From Yinghuangia seranimata (GTDB lineage: Bacteria; Actinomycetota; Actinomycetes; Streptomycetales; Streptomycetaceae), in the NCBI RefSeq assembly GCF_029953285.1, contig NZ_JASAOI010000047.1, positions 89,271-153,270 on the forward strand: 64,000 bases of DNA. Direction: 5' to 3'. Within the stretch, counting starts at the first letter, position 1. Each line of letters begins with the position of its first letter. A model generated the notes under the pieces. It had not been told where the DNA came from. It saw only the letters and a program-made list of their open reading frames with translations, and did no database searches. Positions 16,402 through 25,890 of the stretch are shown in pieces. A program made the position numbers and the translations under genes.

Positions 16402-18410
16402 GGGCGGCCCTCGGAGTCCGACCTGCCGCCGCCCTGGCGCCCGCCGGGGCGGCCGAAGTGGCCGTGGTCGGCCGGGTCGTCGTCCAGGAAGCCGCCGCCG
16501 TAGCTGTTCTGCGGGCGCTCGAAGCGGCTGTCGTCGTCCGACGCCGGCGACGGGAAGCCGCCGCGCGGCTCGCCCGGGCGGACGCTGATCGTGCGCAGCT
16601 CGGCGGTGTGCATGAACGAGTCCGGGTCGGCGGGCTGCGAGCCCCGCGGCAGGTCGTCGTCCTCGCCGCCGCCGGGGCGGACCACCGCGGGCGGGGCCGA
16701 GCCGTCGCCGATCTCGCGGCGTGCCCAACTCGGGGCGGAGCGCTGGCCGTCGTCCGCCGCCTCCAGCGCCGCCGCGCCGCCGCGGCCGCGCAGGATCAGG
16801 CCCGAGCCCGGCACGGCGAGCCCGCCCAAGCCCCGGCCGCGCACGCCGACCGTCGACGGGTCGGTGCCGATCAGCGCGATGCCGGCCACCGGAACGCCGG
16901 TGCGGGTGAGGAGTTCGGAGACCCGCGACGCCTGGTCGGGCGTCAGGTTGCCGCTGCGCGTGACCACCAGCATCGCGTCGGAGTGCTGGATCAGGTCGTT
17001 GGTGTCGTTGGCGAACAGCAGCGGCGCGCTGTCGAGCAGTACGACGTCGGCGTGGTGCCGCGCGCGGGCGATGACGTCGCCGACCCGCAGCAGCAGCGCG
17101 GCCGGGTAACTGGTCGGCGCACCGCCGGTGATGACCTTCACGTGCGGGATCTCGGTCGACCGGATGACGTGCACCAGGTCGGTCTCCCGCTCGGACAGCA
17201 GCAGTTCGGACAGCCCCGTGCCGGGCTTCGCGCCCAGGTACAGGTGCGTCTCCGGGTTGCGGAAGTCGCAGTCGAGGACGAGCACCGAGCGGCCGGCCTC
17301 GGCGAGTGCCGCGGCCAGGTTGGCGACCGTGCTGGTGCGGCCGTCGCCGGGCTTGGGCGACACCACCAGGATGACCGGCGCCGGGTCGGTGAACTGCCGG
17401 GCCGGCAGCGACGACGTGCGTCCGGTGCGCGGCGCCTCGCCGAGCCGGAACGCCAGCCCGGGCGGGCCGGAGAGCAGCAGCGCCGACCGCAGCGCGCGGT
17501 ACGCCTCCGCCACCGGGCTGTCAGGACGCGCCGCGACGAGCACCGCGTGCCCGGCCCGCATGCGCCGGGACGCGACCGGCACTTCGGCGATGACCGGCAT
17601 CCCGAACGCGTCCTCGACCTGCATCCGGCTCCGCAGCCGCATGTCCATCCGGTCGACCATCAGCGCGGCGACCAGACCGAGCGCGAGGCCGAGCGCGGCG
17701 GCGAGCGCGAGCCGCAGCGGGCGCGAAGTCGGCGCGAGGATGCTGGTGGCGGCCTGAGGGGTGCTGCGCATGTTGTCCTGCACGAGCACCTTGGGGTCGT
17801 TGACCGACGACGACCACTTCTCGTAGTTCTTGACGAGCTTGTTGTAGCTGTCCAACTTGGCGTTCAGGTTGGCCAGTTGAGTGCTGGTAGCGCGCTTGGC
17901 CTCGGGGAGCTGGTCGACCTGCTTCTGCAGCGCGGCGATGTCCGCCTCGGCCTTCTGCATCTCCGGCTTGACGCCGTCCGCGCTCTGCTGGAAATTCGCG
18001 CGGGTCTTCGCGGCGAACGCGTCCCGCAGGGACTCCGCCCAGGTGCGGGCCAGCAGCTCGGCGTCGTTCTTCGAGGCACCCTTGGCGGTGACCGAGAGGG
18101 TGCCCGCCTGCGTGTCGACGCCGATGTTCACACGCGCGCCGATCAGCGCGGGGTCCTGGTGGGTCTTGGTGCCGACGTCCTTGGCGACGTCGCCCGACTC
18201 CGAGACCAGCTTCACCTGCATGAGGCTGAACTGCTCGTTGTCCATCGACTCGGGGGCCTTCACCAGGTCGATGGTGCTGCTCCACTGGTTCCCCACCGCC
18301 TTGGGGTTCTTCGGCGTGAGCATGAAACCGGCGATCAACCCCACCGCCAGGCACGCCAGCACGAGCTTCCAGCGGCGCTGCAGGACGGAGAAGTAGCTAG
18401 AGGTCTCCAC
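16398..18410 (-). CDS. Wzz/BY-kinase-like polysaccharide co-polymerase with degenerate P-loop
   Basis: This 670-residue protein fuses a Wzz-type domain to a CpsD/BY-kinase-like ATPase domain. Membrane helices lie at about 14-32 and 228-250, with a coiled-coil-rich extracytoplasmic region between. The ATPase domain starts near residue 275; its Walker A reads SPKPGDGRTSTVANLA, with Arg where BY-kinases have the essential Lys, while Walker A' (VLVLDCDFRNP) and Walker B (VVLLDSAPL) remain. The C-terminal 130 residues are Gly/Arg/Asp-rich with one tyrosine rather than a tyrosine cluster. Such proteins set polymer length and activity; this one may have lost kinase activity. Confidence 0.85.
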   Translation of the reverse strand: METSSYFSVLQRRWKLVLACLAVGLIAGFMLTPKNPKAVGNQWSSTIDLVKAPESMDNEQFSLMQVKLVSESGDVAKDVGTKTHQDPALIGARVNIGVDTQAGTLSVTAKGASKNDAELLARTWAESLRDAFAAKTRANFQQSADGVKPEMQKAEADIAALQKQVDQLPEAKRATSTQLANLNAKLDSYNKLVKNYEKWSSSVNDPKVLVQDNMRSTPQAATSILAPTSRPLRLALAAALGLALGLVAALMVDRMDMRLRSRMQVEDAFGMPVIAEVPVASRRMRAGHAVLVAARPDSPVAEAYRALRSALLLSGPPGLAFRLGEAPRTGRTSSLPARQFTDPAPVILVVSPKPGDGRTSTVANLAAALAEAGRSVLVLDCDFRNPETHLYLGAKPGTGLSELLLSERETDLVHVIRSTEIPHVKVITGGAPTSYPAALLLRVGDVIARARHHADVVLLDSAPLLFANDTNDLIQHSDAMLVVTRSGNLTPDQASRVSELLTRTGVPVAGIALIGTDPSTVGVRGRGLGGLAVPGSGLILRGRGGAAALEAADDGQRSAPSWARREIGDGSAPPAVVRPGGGEDDDLPRGSQPADPDSFMHTAELRTISVRPGEPRGGFPSPASDDDSRFERPQNSYGGGFLDDDPADHGHFGRPGGRQGGGRSDSEGRP

Positions 18411-18551
18411 CGGTCCCCCTCCGGTTCGCGGTCAAGGAGTGAGCGGACGGGCACGGCGTGTTCCCGCGGCAGGTCAACGGTAGTTGCTCGCGGTCGCCGG
18501 GGTGGCGCGCTGGTGTGCCGGAACTGTGGAGGTTTTCGCGGTACTGGTGGG

Positions 18552-19706
18552 TCACTTGCGCTTACCTGCCCGTGCGCGTGCGTAGAAGTCGACCATTCGG
18601 TCGCAAACCCGGTCGACGGTGAACGTGTCCGTGAAGCGCGCCAACGCGGCCTCCGCGCGGGCCTCGGCGGCGGGGCGGTCGGTCAGCGCCGCGGTGAGCG
18701 CGGCGGCCAGCGCGGGCGCGTCCTCGACCGGCACCAGCGCGGCGCAGGCGTCCGAGCCCACGATCTCGCGCACCGGCGGCAGGTCGGTGGTCACCACCGG
18801 GGTCCCGCAGCCCATCGCCTCGATGACCACGCTGCCCAGCCCCTCCCAGCGGGAGGACAGCACGAACACGTCGGCGGCACCCATCAGTTCCGGGACGTCG
18901 GTGCGCTCCCCGAGGAAGCGCACGCACTCCTCGCCGCCGACCGCCTCCGCGGCGGCGCGCAACCGTTCCGTTTCCTTGCCGGACGGGCCGGCCAGCACGA
19001 GCACGGCCTCCGGGACCGCCTTGCGGACCTCGCCGTACGCCTCGATCAGGACGTCGAGGCCCTTCTGGTACTCCTGCCGCGCCGCGGCCAGCAGCATCGG
19101 AGTGTCCGCCGCCAGGCCGAGTTCGTCGCGCACCACAGCGCGCCGCGTGCGGGCCGCGGACAGCAGTTCGGGGTCGCGGCCGCGCGGCACGACGTCGATC
19201 AGCGAGCGACGCACCGCCAACCGGCGCGCCATGACGTCCGCGACGTGCTCGGTCAGCGCGTGGAACCGGCGCACACCGCGCGCGGTCGCCGCGTCGAGCC
19301 CCTGCGCCGCTCGCAGCTTCCAGGGGCGCAGCGTGGGCGAGGCGAACTGCTCGGGGCCGTAGGCCGAGTTGACCAGGCTGGACACCACCGGGACACGGCA
19401 CGCCACGGCGGCCGCGCGTCCCGCGACGTCCGCCTCGAACAGCGTCGTGTGCACCAGGTCGGGGCGCCGGTCGCGGATCACCCGGCGCAGCCCGGCGGCC
19501 GAACCGGCGCGCGAGTCGCGGTGCACGCCGAAGAGCGCGACCCCTGCGGCGTCGAGTTCCGGCTGGAAACCGTCCATGTCGAGCAGATACGCGACGTCCA
19601 GCTCGACGCCGCGCCGGATCAGGTGCGAAGCCGTCACGGCGAGCGCCTGTTCGGCCCCCCCGGCCCGGTCGACGCTGTCGATCACGTGCAACACGTGCAC
19701 GGGCAC
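18552..19706 (-). CDS. Glycosyltransferase family 4
   Basis: This GT4 enzyme of about 384 residues opens with VHVLHVIDSVDRAGGAEQAL (acceptor-domain glycine loop) and carries the donor-site E-x7-E in SRWEGLGSVVIEAMGCGTPV. A central AARQEYQKGLDVLIEAYGEV segment holds the phosphate-binding basic residues. The start is taken as the GTG at 19706, since the frame upstream is basic and unlike the family; a TTG nearby is possible. It is the first gene of the minus-strand operon, 141 bp ahead of the Wzz/kinase-like gene, and divergent from another GT4. Confidence 0.9.
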   Translation of the reverse strand: MPVHVLHVIDSVDRAGGAEQALAVTASHLIRRGVELDVAYLLDMDGFQPELDAAGVALFGVHRDSRAGSAAGLRRVIRDRRPDLVHTTLFEADVAGRAAAVACRVPVVSSLVNSAYGPEQFASPTLRPWKLRAAQGLDAATARGVRRFHALTEHVADVMARRLAVRRSLIDVVPRGRDPELLSAARTRRAVVRDELGLAADTPMLLAAARQEYQKGLDVLIEAYGEVRKAVPEAVLVLAGPSGKETERLRAAAEAVGGEECVRFLGERTDVPELMGAADVFVLSSRWEGLGSVVIEAMGCGTPVVTTDLPPVREIVGSDACAALVPVEDAPALAAALTAALTDRPAAEARAEAALARFTDTFTVDRVCDRMVDFYARARAGKRK

Positions 19707-19848
19707 AACCCCCAATGTCTCCCCGGTGCGCGTCCCACGCGCGCCCCGGTACCACCCCGAGTTCGACCCCGAGTGCGACCGCCGCACTCCCCGACGACGG
19801 TCCCCGGCATGAGCATGTCATCAGAACCGCCTCCGCGCAGCGGGATGT

Positions 19849-21054
19849 GTGACAACCTGCCTTCTTATGCGCCGCACACCACCCCGGTCCGGGGTGCTGC
19901 ACGTGATCACCGACCCGCGCCGCCGCGGGGCCCAGACGTTCGCCGTCGACCTGCACCGCGAGTTGCTCGCCCGCGGTGCGGACTCGTCGGTCGTCGCGCT
20001 CGCGGGCACCGGGGCGGAGGATCCGCTCGACGTCCCGGCGCTCGGATCCGGCCGCCTGGCACCCGCGACCCTGCGCGCCCTGTACCGGCGCGCGCGCCGG
20101 GCGCGCGTCGTCGTCGCGCACGGCTCCTCGACGCTCCCGGCCTGCGCCCTCGCGCTCGCGCCCACGCGCGTGCCGTTCGTGTACGTGAACATCGGCGACC
20201 CGCGGCACTGGGCGGCCACTCCGGCCCGCCGGGCGCGCGTCGGCTTCATGCTGCGCCGCGCGGCGGCCGTCGCGTCCGTGTCGCCGCAGGGCCGCGACCT
20301 GCTCGTGGCCCGCTACGGGCTGCCGTCGGCGCGTGTGCGGGCGATCCCGAACGGCCGCCGTCCGGAGGCGTTCCCGCGCGTCGACGCCGAGTCGCGGGCC
20401 TCGGCGCGCAAGGAGCTCGGCATCGACCAGGACGCCGAAGTCGTCGCGGTCGTGGGCGCGCTCGGCCCCGAGAAACGCGTCGACCTCGCCGTCCGGGCCT
20501 TCGCCCGGCGCGCCGCGGCATCCGCCGGCGAACGCGTCGACGGGCCAACCGGAAATTCGGTCGCGCGTTCCGCTTCCGGCCGTCAACTTCCGGTCGGAGA
20601 AAGGCTCCTGCTCGTCGCCGGCGACGGTACGGAGCGTGACCGGTTGTCGCGGATCGCCGACGAACTCGCGCCGGACCGCGTACGGTTCCTGGGGACCGTC
20701 GCCGATCCGGGACGGGTGTACCGCGCCGCCGACGCGCTGTTGCTGACCAGCGACAGCGAAGGCGTGCCGGGCGTGCTGGTCGAGGCCGGACTGTCGGGGA
20801 TCCCGGCGGTCGCCACGGATGTGGGGTTCGTGCGCGACGTGGTCCTCGACGGCGAGACGGGCGCGTTGGCCCCGCCGAACGACCCTGTAGCGATCGCCGC
20901 GGCCCTGGACCGGGTGCTGGCCGACCGCGCCGCCTTGGGCGACCGCGCGTACGACCACTGCCTCGCGACCTACGCGATGGATGGCGTGGTGGACGCCTGG
21001 CAAGATCTCCTGGACGCCCTCGCGGGACCCGCAGGGATGGTAGACAGGGCGTAA
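19849..21054 (+). CDS. Glycosyltransferase family 4
   Basis: This 401-residue GT4 enzyme begins with GVLHVITDPRRRGAQTFAVD and has the E-x7-E block SDSEGVPGVLVEAGLSGIPAV. The donor domain contains a basic phosphate site in VVGALGPEKRVDLAVRAFAR. About 25 residues between ARRAAASAGERVDG and GRQLPVGERLLL look like an insertion not usual in GT4s. The start may be GTG 19849 or ATG 19867. It is divergent from the minus-strand polysaccharide operon and 141 bp upstream of the ABC exporter genes. Confidence 0.88.
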   Translation: MTTCLLMRRTPPRSGVLHVITDPRRRGAQTFAVDLHRELLARGADSSVVALAGTGAEDPLDVPALGSGRLAPATLRALYRRARRARVVVAHGSSTLPACALALAPTRVPFVYVNIGDPRHWAATPARRARVGFMLRRAAAVASVSPQGRDLLVARYGLPSARVRAIPNGRRPEAFPRVDAESRASARKELGIDQDAEVVAVVGALGPEKRVDLAVRAFARRAAASAGERVDGPTGNSVARSASGRQLPVGERLLLVAGDGTERDRLSRIADELAPDRVRFLGTVADPGRVYRAADALLLTSDSEGVPGVLVEAGLSGIPAVATDVGFVRDVVLDGETGALAPPNDPVAIAAALDRVLADRAALGDRAYDHCLATYAMDGVVDAWQDLLDALAGPAGMVDRA

Positions 21055-21195
21055 CAGGGGAGTGGGTTGGGGGAGTTCGGGCGGGGGTCCGAATACGTAT
21101 GCCCACGAACATCCGGTTGATCTCATACGAGTGATTCGCGTTCGCGGCGCTGAGCCATGTGCCAGAGTTGTCGGCGGGCCAGGGAGGGGGAGTCC

Positions 21196-22380
21196 GTGGG
21201 GGACGCTGTGGGGGGGTCTGTCGGCGCGCGCGGCGAAGGCGCGTGGCCGCACACCCAGATGAACGGTCAGACACACCATCACGCGCCGGGCGCGGGCGTG
21301 GGGCCCGCACCGGCGGTCGGCCAGGGCTTCGGCACGGCCGCGCCGACGGCGGCACCGCGCGGCGGACGGCACGCCAGGCCGGGGCCGGCGGTCGAGGAGA
21401 CACGCCCCGCCGGGCCGAACGGGCAGGGCAGGCCGCAGGCCGGGCAGCAAGGCGGCCGCGGCGCGGCGCCTGGGGGGACGCCGCCGCGCAACTTCGGCGC
21501 ACACGCGTCCGCCGTCATCCAGCCGCGCACCGACATCCCGGACGCGCCGCCGCCCGAGCTGCGCTTCAAGCGCAAGGTCGGCCTGCTGCGCGGCGTCCGC
21601 GAGCTGTGGCACGCCCGGGAGCTCGTCCGCACCCTTGCCGAACGCGACCTGCGGGCCCGCTACAAGCAGGCGGTGCTCGGCTTCGCGTGGGCGATCCTGA
21701 CTCCGGTCATGCTGATGCTGGTCTTCACCGTCGTGTTCCAACGCGTCGGCGACGTCAGCAAGATCGCCCGCTCGCACGGTGCGCCGTACCCGCTGTTCAG
21801 CTACGTCGGCCTGCTCGGCTGGACGTTCTTCATGGCGGCGGTCACCCAGGGCGCGAGCGCGATCGTGTCCAACGGCCCGCTGCTCAACAAGGTCTACTGC
21901 CCGCGTGAGGTCTTCCCGCTGGCCACCATCATCGTCGCGCTGTTCGACATGATGATCGCCACGATCGTGCTGGTCGTGCTGTTCGGCGTCTACACGCAGC
22001 TGCCCGCGCACACCGTGTACGTCGCACCGCTGTTCCTCGTGATCCAGATCGAGGTCGCGATGGGGGCGGCGCTGCTGCTGTCGGCGTCCGTCGTCTACTT
22101 CAGAGACATCCGGCACATGCTGCCGCTGCTGATGCAGATGGGCATGTTCGCCACCCCGGTCGCGTACGGCCTCGACCAGATCACCAAGGAGTGGCTGGTC
22201 CCGTACGTCGCCGCCAACCCGCTGGCCGCCGTCATCGACGGCTACCGGCGCACCATCCTGTACGGCCAGATGCCCGACTGGAAGCTCACCGGCGTCGCGG
22301 CCGCCTCGGCCACGCTGATGCTGCTCGTCGGCTACCGGGTGTTCAAGAAGCTCGAAACGGGGATCGCGGATGTTGCCTAA
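21196..22380 (+). CDS. ABC-2 type polysaccharide export permease (Wzm/TagG-like)
   Basis: This 394-residue integral membrane permease exports lipid-linked polysaccharide or teichoic-type polymer with the Wzt-like ATPase encoded next. An unusually long Gly/Pro/Ala-rich cytoplasmic leader of about 115 residues precedes the conserved region RDLRARYKQAVLGFAWAILT, followed by six hydrophobic helices and the typical ending VAANPLAAVIDGYRRTILYG. The GTG at 21196 has a strong GGGAGGGGGAG site just upstream; an ATG at residue 22 of this frame is an alternative. It overlaps the ATPase gene by 11 bp. Confidence 0.92.
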   Translation: MGDAVGGSVGARGEGAWPHTQMNGQTHHHAPGAGVGPAPAVGQGFGTAAPTAAPRGGRHARPGPAVEETRPAGPNGQGRPQAGQQGGRGAAPGGTPPRNFGAHASAVIQPRTDIPDAPPPELRFKRKVGLLRGVRELWHARELVRTLAERDLRARYKQAVLGFAWAILTPVMLMLVFTVVFQRVGDVSKIARSHGAPYPLFSYVGLLGWTFFMAAVTQGASAIVSNGPLLNKVYCPREVFPLATIIVALFDMMIATIVLVVLFGVYTQLPAHTVYVAPLFLVIQIEVAMGAALLLSASVVYFRDIRHMLPLLMQMGMFATPVAYGLDQITKEWLVPYVAANPLAAVIDGYRRTILYGQMPDWKLTGVAAASATLMLLVGYRVFKKLETGIADVA

Positions 22381-23545
22381 CGGGAGCATCGAGGCCAACC
22401 ACCTCTGGAAGCGGTTCCGCGCCGACAGCCGCCGCATGCTGCTGCGCGACAACCTCGGCCGGATGGTCCGCAAGATCACGCGGCGCGACGCGGCGGACTG
22501 GCGCTGGGCGTTGCGCGACATCGACTTCCAGATCCAGCCGGGCGAGGCGGTCGGCCTCATCGGCTCGAACGGATCCGGCAAGTCGACGCTGCTCAAGATG
22601 CTGACCGGCGTCATGTACCCGTACGCGGGGACCATCGACGTCCGCGGCCGCATCGGCGCGCTCATCGAGGTCCGCGCCGGCATCCACCCCGACCTGACGG
22701 GCCGTGAGAACGCCTACCTGTACGGCTCGCTGCTCGGCCTCAAGCGGGCCGAGGTGGCCGCGCGGTTCGACGACATCGTGGACTTCGCCGAGCTGGGCAC
22801 CGCGATCGACCGGCAGGTCAAGTGGTACTCGTCCGGCATGCAGATGCGGCTCGGCTTCGCGGTCGCCGCGTTCCTCGAGCCCGACGTGCTGCTCGTCGAC
22901 GAGGTCCTCGCGGTCGGCGACGCGCTGTTCCAGCAGAAGTGCCTCGACCGCATGCGCGCCGTCCTCGAGCAGGGCACCACGCTCGTGCTGGTGTCGCACG
23001 ACCTCGCGTCCGTCGAGTCGATCTGCACCCGCGGCATCTGGCTCGAACAGGGCGACATCCGCGCCGACGGCCCGATCCGCGCCGCGCTGCGCGGCTACCG
23101 CGACAGCGTCGAGGCGGAGACCGGGCTGCGGGTGCGGACCGACGAGCCGGTCCACATGACGTACTGCGACATCCGGGGCGGCGAGACCCCGGGCGTCACC
23201 ACCAGCGCACCCATGGTCGTCGACCTCGACTTCCAGACCGAGCGCACCGGCCCGGCCGTGCTGCACATCGGCGTCACCGAGGGCACCGCGAGCCCGGTGT
23301 TCACCGCGCGGCGCGACATCTACCTCGGCTGGGCGGGCAACCAGTCCCGCTGCACCATCGGCCAACTGCCGCTGCCGCGCGGCCGCTACGCCCTGTGGGT
23401 CGGCATCTACGACCGCGACGGCCACCCGCTCATGTCGTGGGCGCCGGCCAAACAGTTCGACGTCGCCGGCCCGGACCTCGACACCCCGCCGCGCGCCGTG
23501 GTCATGGCCGCGCCGGTGTACGTGGACCACGTCTGGGAGTCCTGA
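22370..23545 (+). CDS. ABC transporter ATPase with Wzt-like C-terminal domain
   Basis: This 391-residue ATPase powers the Wzm-like permease. Walker A is GSNGSGKS (65-72), the signature region YSSGMQMRLG (153-162) and Walker B VLLVDEVLAVGD with Glu178; GALIEVRAGIHPDLTGREN (97-115) is the polysaccharide-exporter specific block. Residues about 255-391 form a beta-rich C-terminal domain like the carbohydrate-binding domain of Wzt, which recognises the finished glycan end. This suggests export of a terminally marked chain. It starts inside the permease gene and is followed by a GT4 gene after 4 bp. Confidence 0.95.
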   Translation: MLPNGSIEANHLWKRFRADSRRMLLRDNLGRMVRKITRRDAADWRWALRDIDFQIQPGEAVGLIGSNGSGKSTLLKMLTGVMYPYAGTIDVRGRIGALIEVRAGIHPDLTGRENAYLYGSLLGLKRAEVAARFDDIVDFAELGTAIDRQVKWYSSGMQMRLGFAVAAFLEPDVLLVDEVLAVGDALFQQKCLDRMRAVLEQGTTLVLVSHDLASVESICTRGIWLEQGDIRADGPIRAALRGYRDSVEAETGLRVRTDEPVHMTYCDIRGGETPGVTTSAPMVVDLDFQTERTGPAVLHIGVTEGTASPVFTARRDIYLGWAGNQSRCTIGQLPLPRGRYALWVGIYDRDGHPLMSWAPAKQFDVAGPDLDTPPRAVVMAAPVYVDHVWES

Positions 23546-23549
23546 TCGC

Positions 23550-24773
23550 GTGCGCGTCCTCGTCGTTCCGCACGACATGCAGCTCGGGGGCAGTTCGATC
23601 AACGCGCTGGACCTGGCGCGGACCGTGCGCGAGCGCGGCCACGAGGTGTGGGTGATGGCCCGTCAGGGGCCGTTGCGCGACCGGATGGCCGCGTTCGGGC
23701 TCCCGCTCGTCGAGGCGCCCGAGGAGATGCGGCTGCGGCCGTCCCCCGCGGTCGTGCGCGCGGTGCGCGCGGCCGTACGGCGGCACCGGATCGACGTCGT
23801 GCACGGCTACGAGTACTGGCCGACGCTGGAGGGCCACCTCGGCGCGTCCGGGGCGGCGACGGTCGGGACCATCATGTCGATGGGCAGCCTGCCGCCGTAC
23901 ATCCCGCGCGTCACGCTCACGCTCGGCTACGGCGACCTGTACGACGAGGTCCGCGCCGAGCCGTGGGCGGCGCGGGCGGGCGCGACGCTGCTGGAGCCGC
24001 CGATCGACACGGTGTACGACAGCGTCGACGCCGACGGCGTCGACCTGGCGGCGTTCCGCGCCGCGCACGACCTCCCGCAGGGCCCGCCGACGCTCGCCGT
24101 GGTGTCGCGGCTCGCGCGCAACATGAAGCAGGAGAGCGTCGAGCGGGTGGTCGACGCGGTCGCCGCACTGGACCCCGACGTGCCGGGTGTCCGGGCGGTG
24201 GTGGTCGGCGACGGCTCGGCGGGCGACGACATCCGGCGCCGGGTCGAAAAGGTCAACGCCGGACTCGGGCGCCGGGCGGTCGTCATGACCGGCGCGATGG
24301 ACGACCCGCGGGCGGCCTACGCGTGCGCGGACGTGGTGTGCGGGATGGGCAGTTCGATCCTGCGCGGCATGTCCTTCGGGGTCGCCGGGGTGGTGGTCGG
24401 CGAGCGCGGCTTCACCGAGCCCGTGCGGCCGGACACCGTGCCGGTGTTCGACCGGTTCGGCTTCCACGGGGTGGGCTCCGGGCTCGACCCGGCCGCGGAC
24501 CCGCTGCCCGGGCTGCTGCGCGAGCTGTTCGCGGACAACGCACGCCGCGGGGAACTCGCGGCCTGGTCAAGGAAGTTGGTCGTCGACCGGATGAGCCTCG
24601 AACGGCAGGCCGGAGTGCTCCTGGCGTGCTACGAGGCGGCCGTCGAGGCCCGGAAGGCGCGCGGCGCGGTGGGCCGCACGGCCGACGCGGCCGGCACCTT
24701 CGGGCGGCTCGCCGGGTTCAAGCTGACGGAGGCCGTGCGGGCACGGCGGTCGCGAGGAGGGGCCCATGGCTGA
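23550..24773 (+). CDS. GT4-like glycosyltransferase, E-x7-E motif lost
   Basis: This 407-residue GT-B protein starts MRVLVVPHDMQLGGSSINAL with the glycine loop of the acceptor domain and shows a donor domain with VVSRLARNMKQESVERVV. Where GT4s carry E-x7-E, it has GMGSSILRGMSFGVAGV, with Ser and Arg in place of the two glutamates. It may be inactive or use a different donor-site geometry. It lies 4 bp after the Wzt-like gene and overlaps the next GT4 by 8 bp, so it is part of the export operon. Confidence 0.8.
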   Translation: MRVLVVPHDMQLGGSSINALDLARTVRERGHEVWVMARQGPLRDRMAAFGLPLVEAPEEMRLRPSPAVVRAVRAAVRRHRIDVVHGYEYWPTLEGHLGASGAATVGTIMSMGSLPPYIPRVTLTLGYGDLYDEVRAEPWAARAGATLLEPPIDTVYDSVDADGVDLAAFRAAHDLPQGPPTLAVVSRLARNMKQESVERVVDAVAALDPDVPGVRAVVVGDGSAGDDIRRRVEKVNAGLGRRAVVMTGAMDDPRAAYACADVVCGMGSSILRGMSFGVAGVVVGERGFTEPVRPDTVPVFDRFGFHGVGSGLDPAADPLPGLLRELFADNARRGELAAWSRKLVVDRMSLERQAGVLLACYEAAVEARKARGAVGRTADAAGTFGRLAGFKLTEAVRARRSRGGAHG

Positions 24774-25890
24774 TCGGTCCGACGACCTCGTCTTCCTGCA
24801 CGCCGGGGCGTTCTCCGGCTCCGCGCCCGGGCTGCTCAAGGCGCTGCGCGGCCGCGGCACCGGCGTCACGGCGTTCGACCTCATGCCGCTCGCCCGCGAA
24901 CCCCGGCTCGCCGCCGCCCGGTTGCGCGCGACGGCCGAGGCGCGGCGCACCGGGGCCGGGACGCCGTGGACCAAGACCGCCGCGTGGCCCGCCGCCGTCC
25001 AGCGGTACGTGCAGCGGCGGGGACTGCTCGAACAGGGCCGCCCCCTGCTGATCGTGCAGACGCTGCCGGCGCTGCTCCCGCCCGCGGGCGTGCGCTACGG
25101 CGTCTACACCGACCGCGTCGGCCTCGAGGGCACCGAAGGCGGCGACGGAGCCGGCGAACGGCACGACCCGGCGGGTGGCACCGGCGAGCACCGGTCCCGC
25201 TACACACGCGGCTGGCTGGCGCGGGAACGCGCCATGATCGCCCGCGCCCACAGGGTGTTCGTCATGGGCCAGAGCACCGCCGACGCGGTCGTCGAGCGCT
25301 ACGGCGTTCCCGAGGAGCGCGTGGTCGTGGTCGGCGCGGGCGTCAACGTCCCCGCCGAGGGCGACGTGCCCGCGGGTCGGGAACTGCCCGAGAAGACGCC
25401 GCACTTGCTGTTCGTCGGCGTCGAGTGGGAGCGCAAGGGCGGCCCCGAGCTCATGGAGGCCTTCCGGCGGGTGCGGGCCGAGGAGCCGTCGTGGCGGCTC
25501 ACGCTCGCCGGCAGCGCCCCCGAGGGCGCGCTACCGCCCGGCGTGACGTCGGCGGGCCGGGTCCCGCACGAACGGATGCCCGAACTGTACGCGCAGGCCG
25601 ACGCGTTGGTGATCCCCACGCACCGAGAGCCGTTCGGGATCGCGCTCGTCGAGGCGCTGACCCGCGGCCTGCCGTGCGTCGGCACGACGGTGGGCAACCA
25701 GCGCACCATCGTCGGCGACGCGGGCGTCCTCGTCCCACCCGGCGACGTCGACGCGCTCACGGACGCGCTGCGCGCGCTGCACCGCGACTACGCGGAACTG
25801 CGCGCCCGCGCCGAGAAGCACGGCGCGGTGCTGCGCGCCACGATGACGTGGCCGCACGTCGCCCAGACGATCGTGGAAGGGCTGGCATGA
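24766..25890 (+). CDS. Glycosyltransferase family 4
   Basis: This 374-residue GT4 enzyme has a short N-terminal domain (VFLHAGAFSGSAPGLLKAL) and a clear donor domain: LLFVGVEWERKGGPELMEAF followed by THREPFGIALVEALTRGLPC, which contains E-x7-E. The acceptor is probably a lipid-linked oligosaccharide. It overlaps its neighbours by 8 bp upstream and 4 bp (ATGA) downstream, consistent with a single operon from the permease to the GT2 gene. Confidence 0.88.
   Translation: MADRSDDLVFLHAGAFSGSAPGLLKALRGRGTGVTAFDLMPLAREPRLAAARLRATAEARRTGAGTPWTKTAAWPAAVQRYVQRRGLLEQGRPLLIVQTLPALLPPAGVRYGVYTDRVGLEGTEGGDGAGERHDPAGGTGEHRSRYTRGWLARERAMIARAHRVFVMGQSTADAVVERYGVPEERVVVVGAGVNVPAEGDVPAGRELPEKTPHLLFVGVEWERKGGPELMEAFRRVRAEEPSWRLTLAGSAPEGALPPGVTSAGRVPHERMPELYAQADALVIPTHREPFGIALVEALTRGLPCVGTTVGNQRTIVGDAGVLVPPGDVDALTDALRALHRDYAELRARAEKHGAVLRATMTWPHVAQTIVEGLA

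Noticed and set aside
16458..20639. A 1393-residue open frame on the plus strand across the Wzz/kinase and GT4 genes
   Set aside because: It is antisense to two genes with clear domains and is itself low-complexity.
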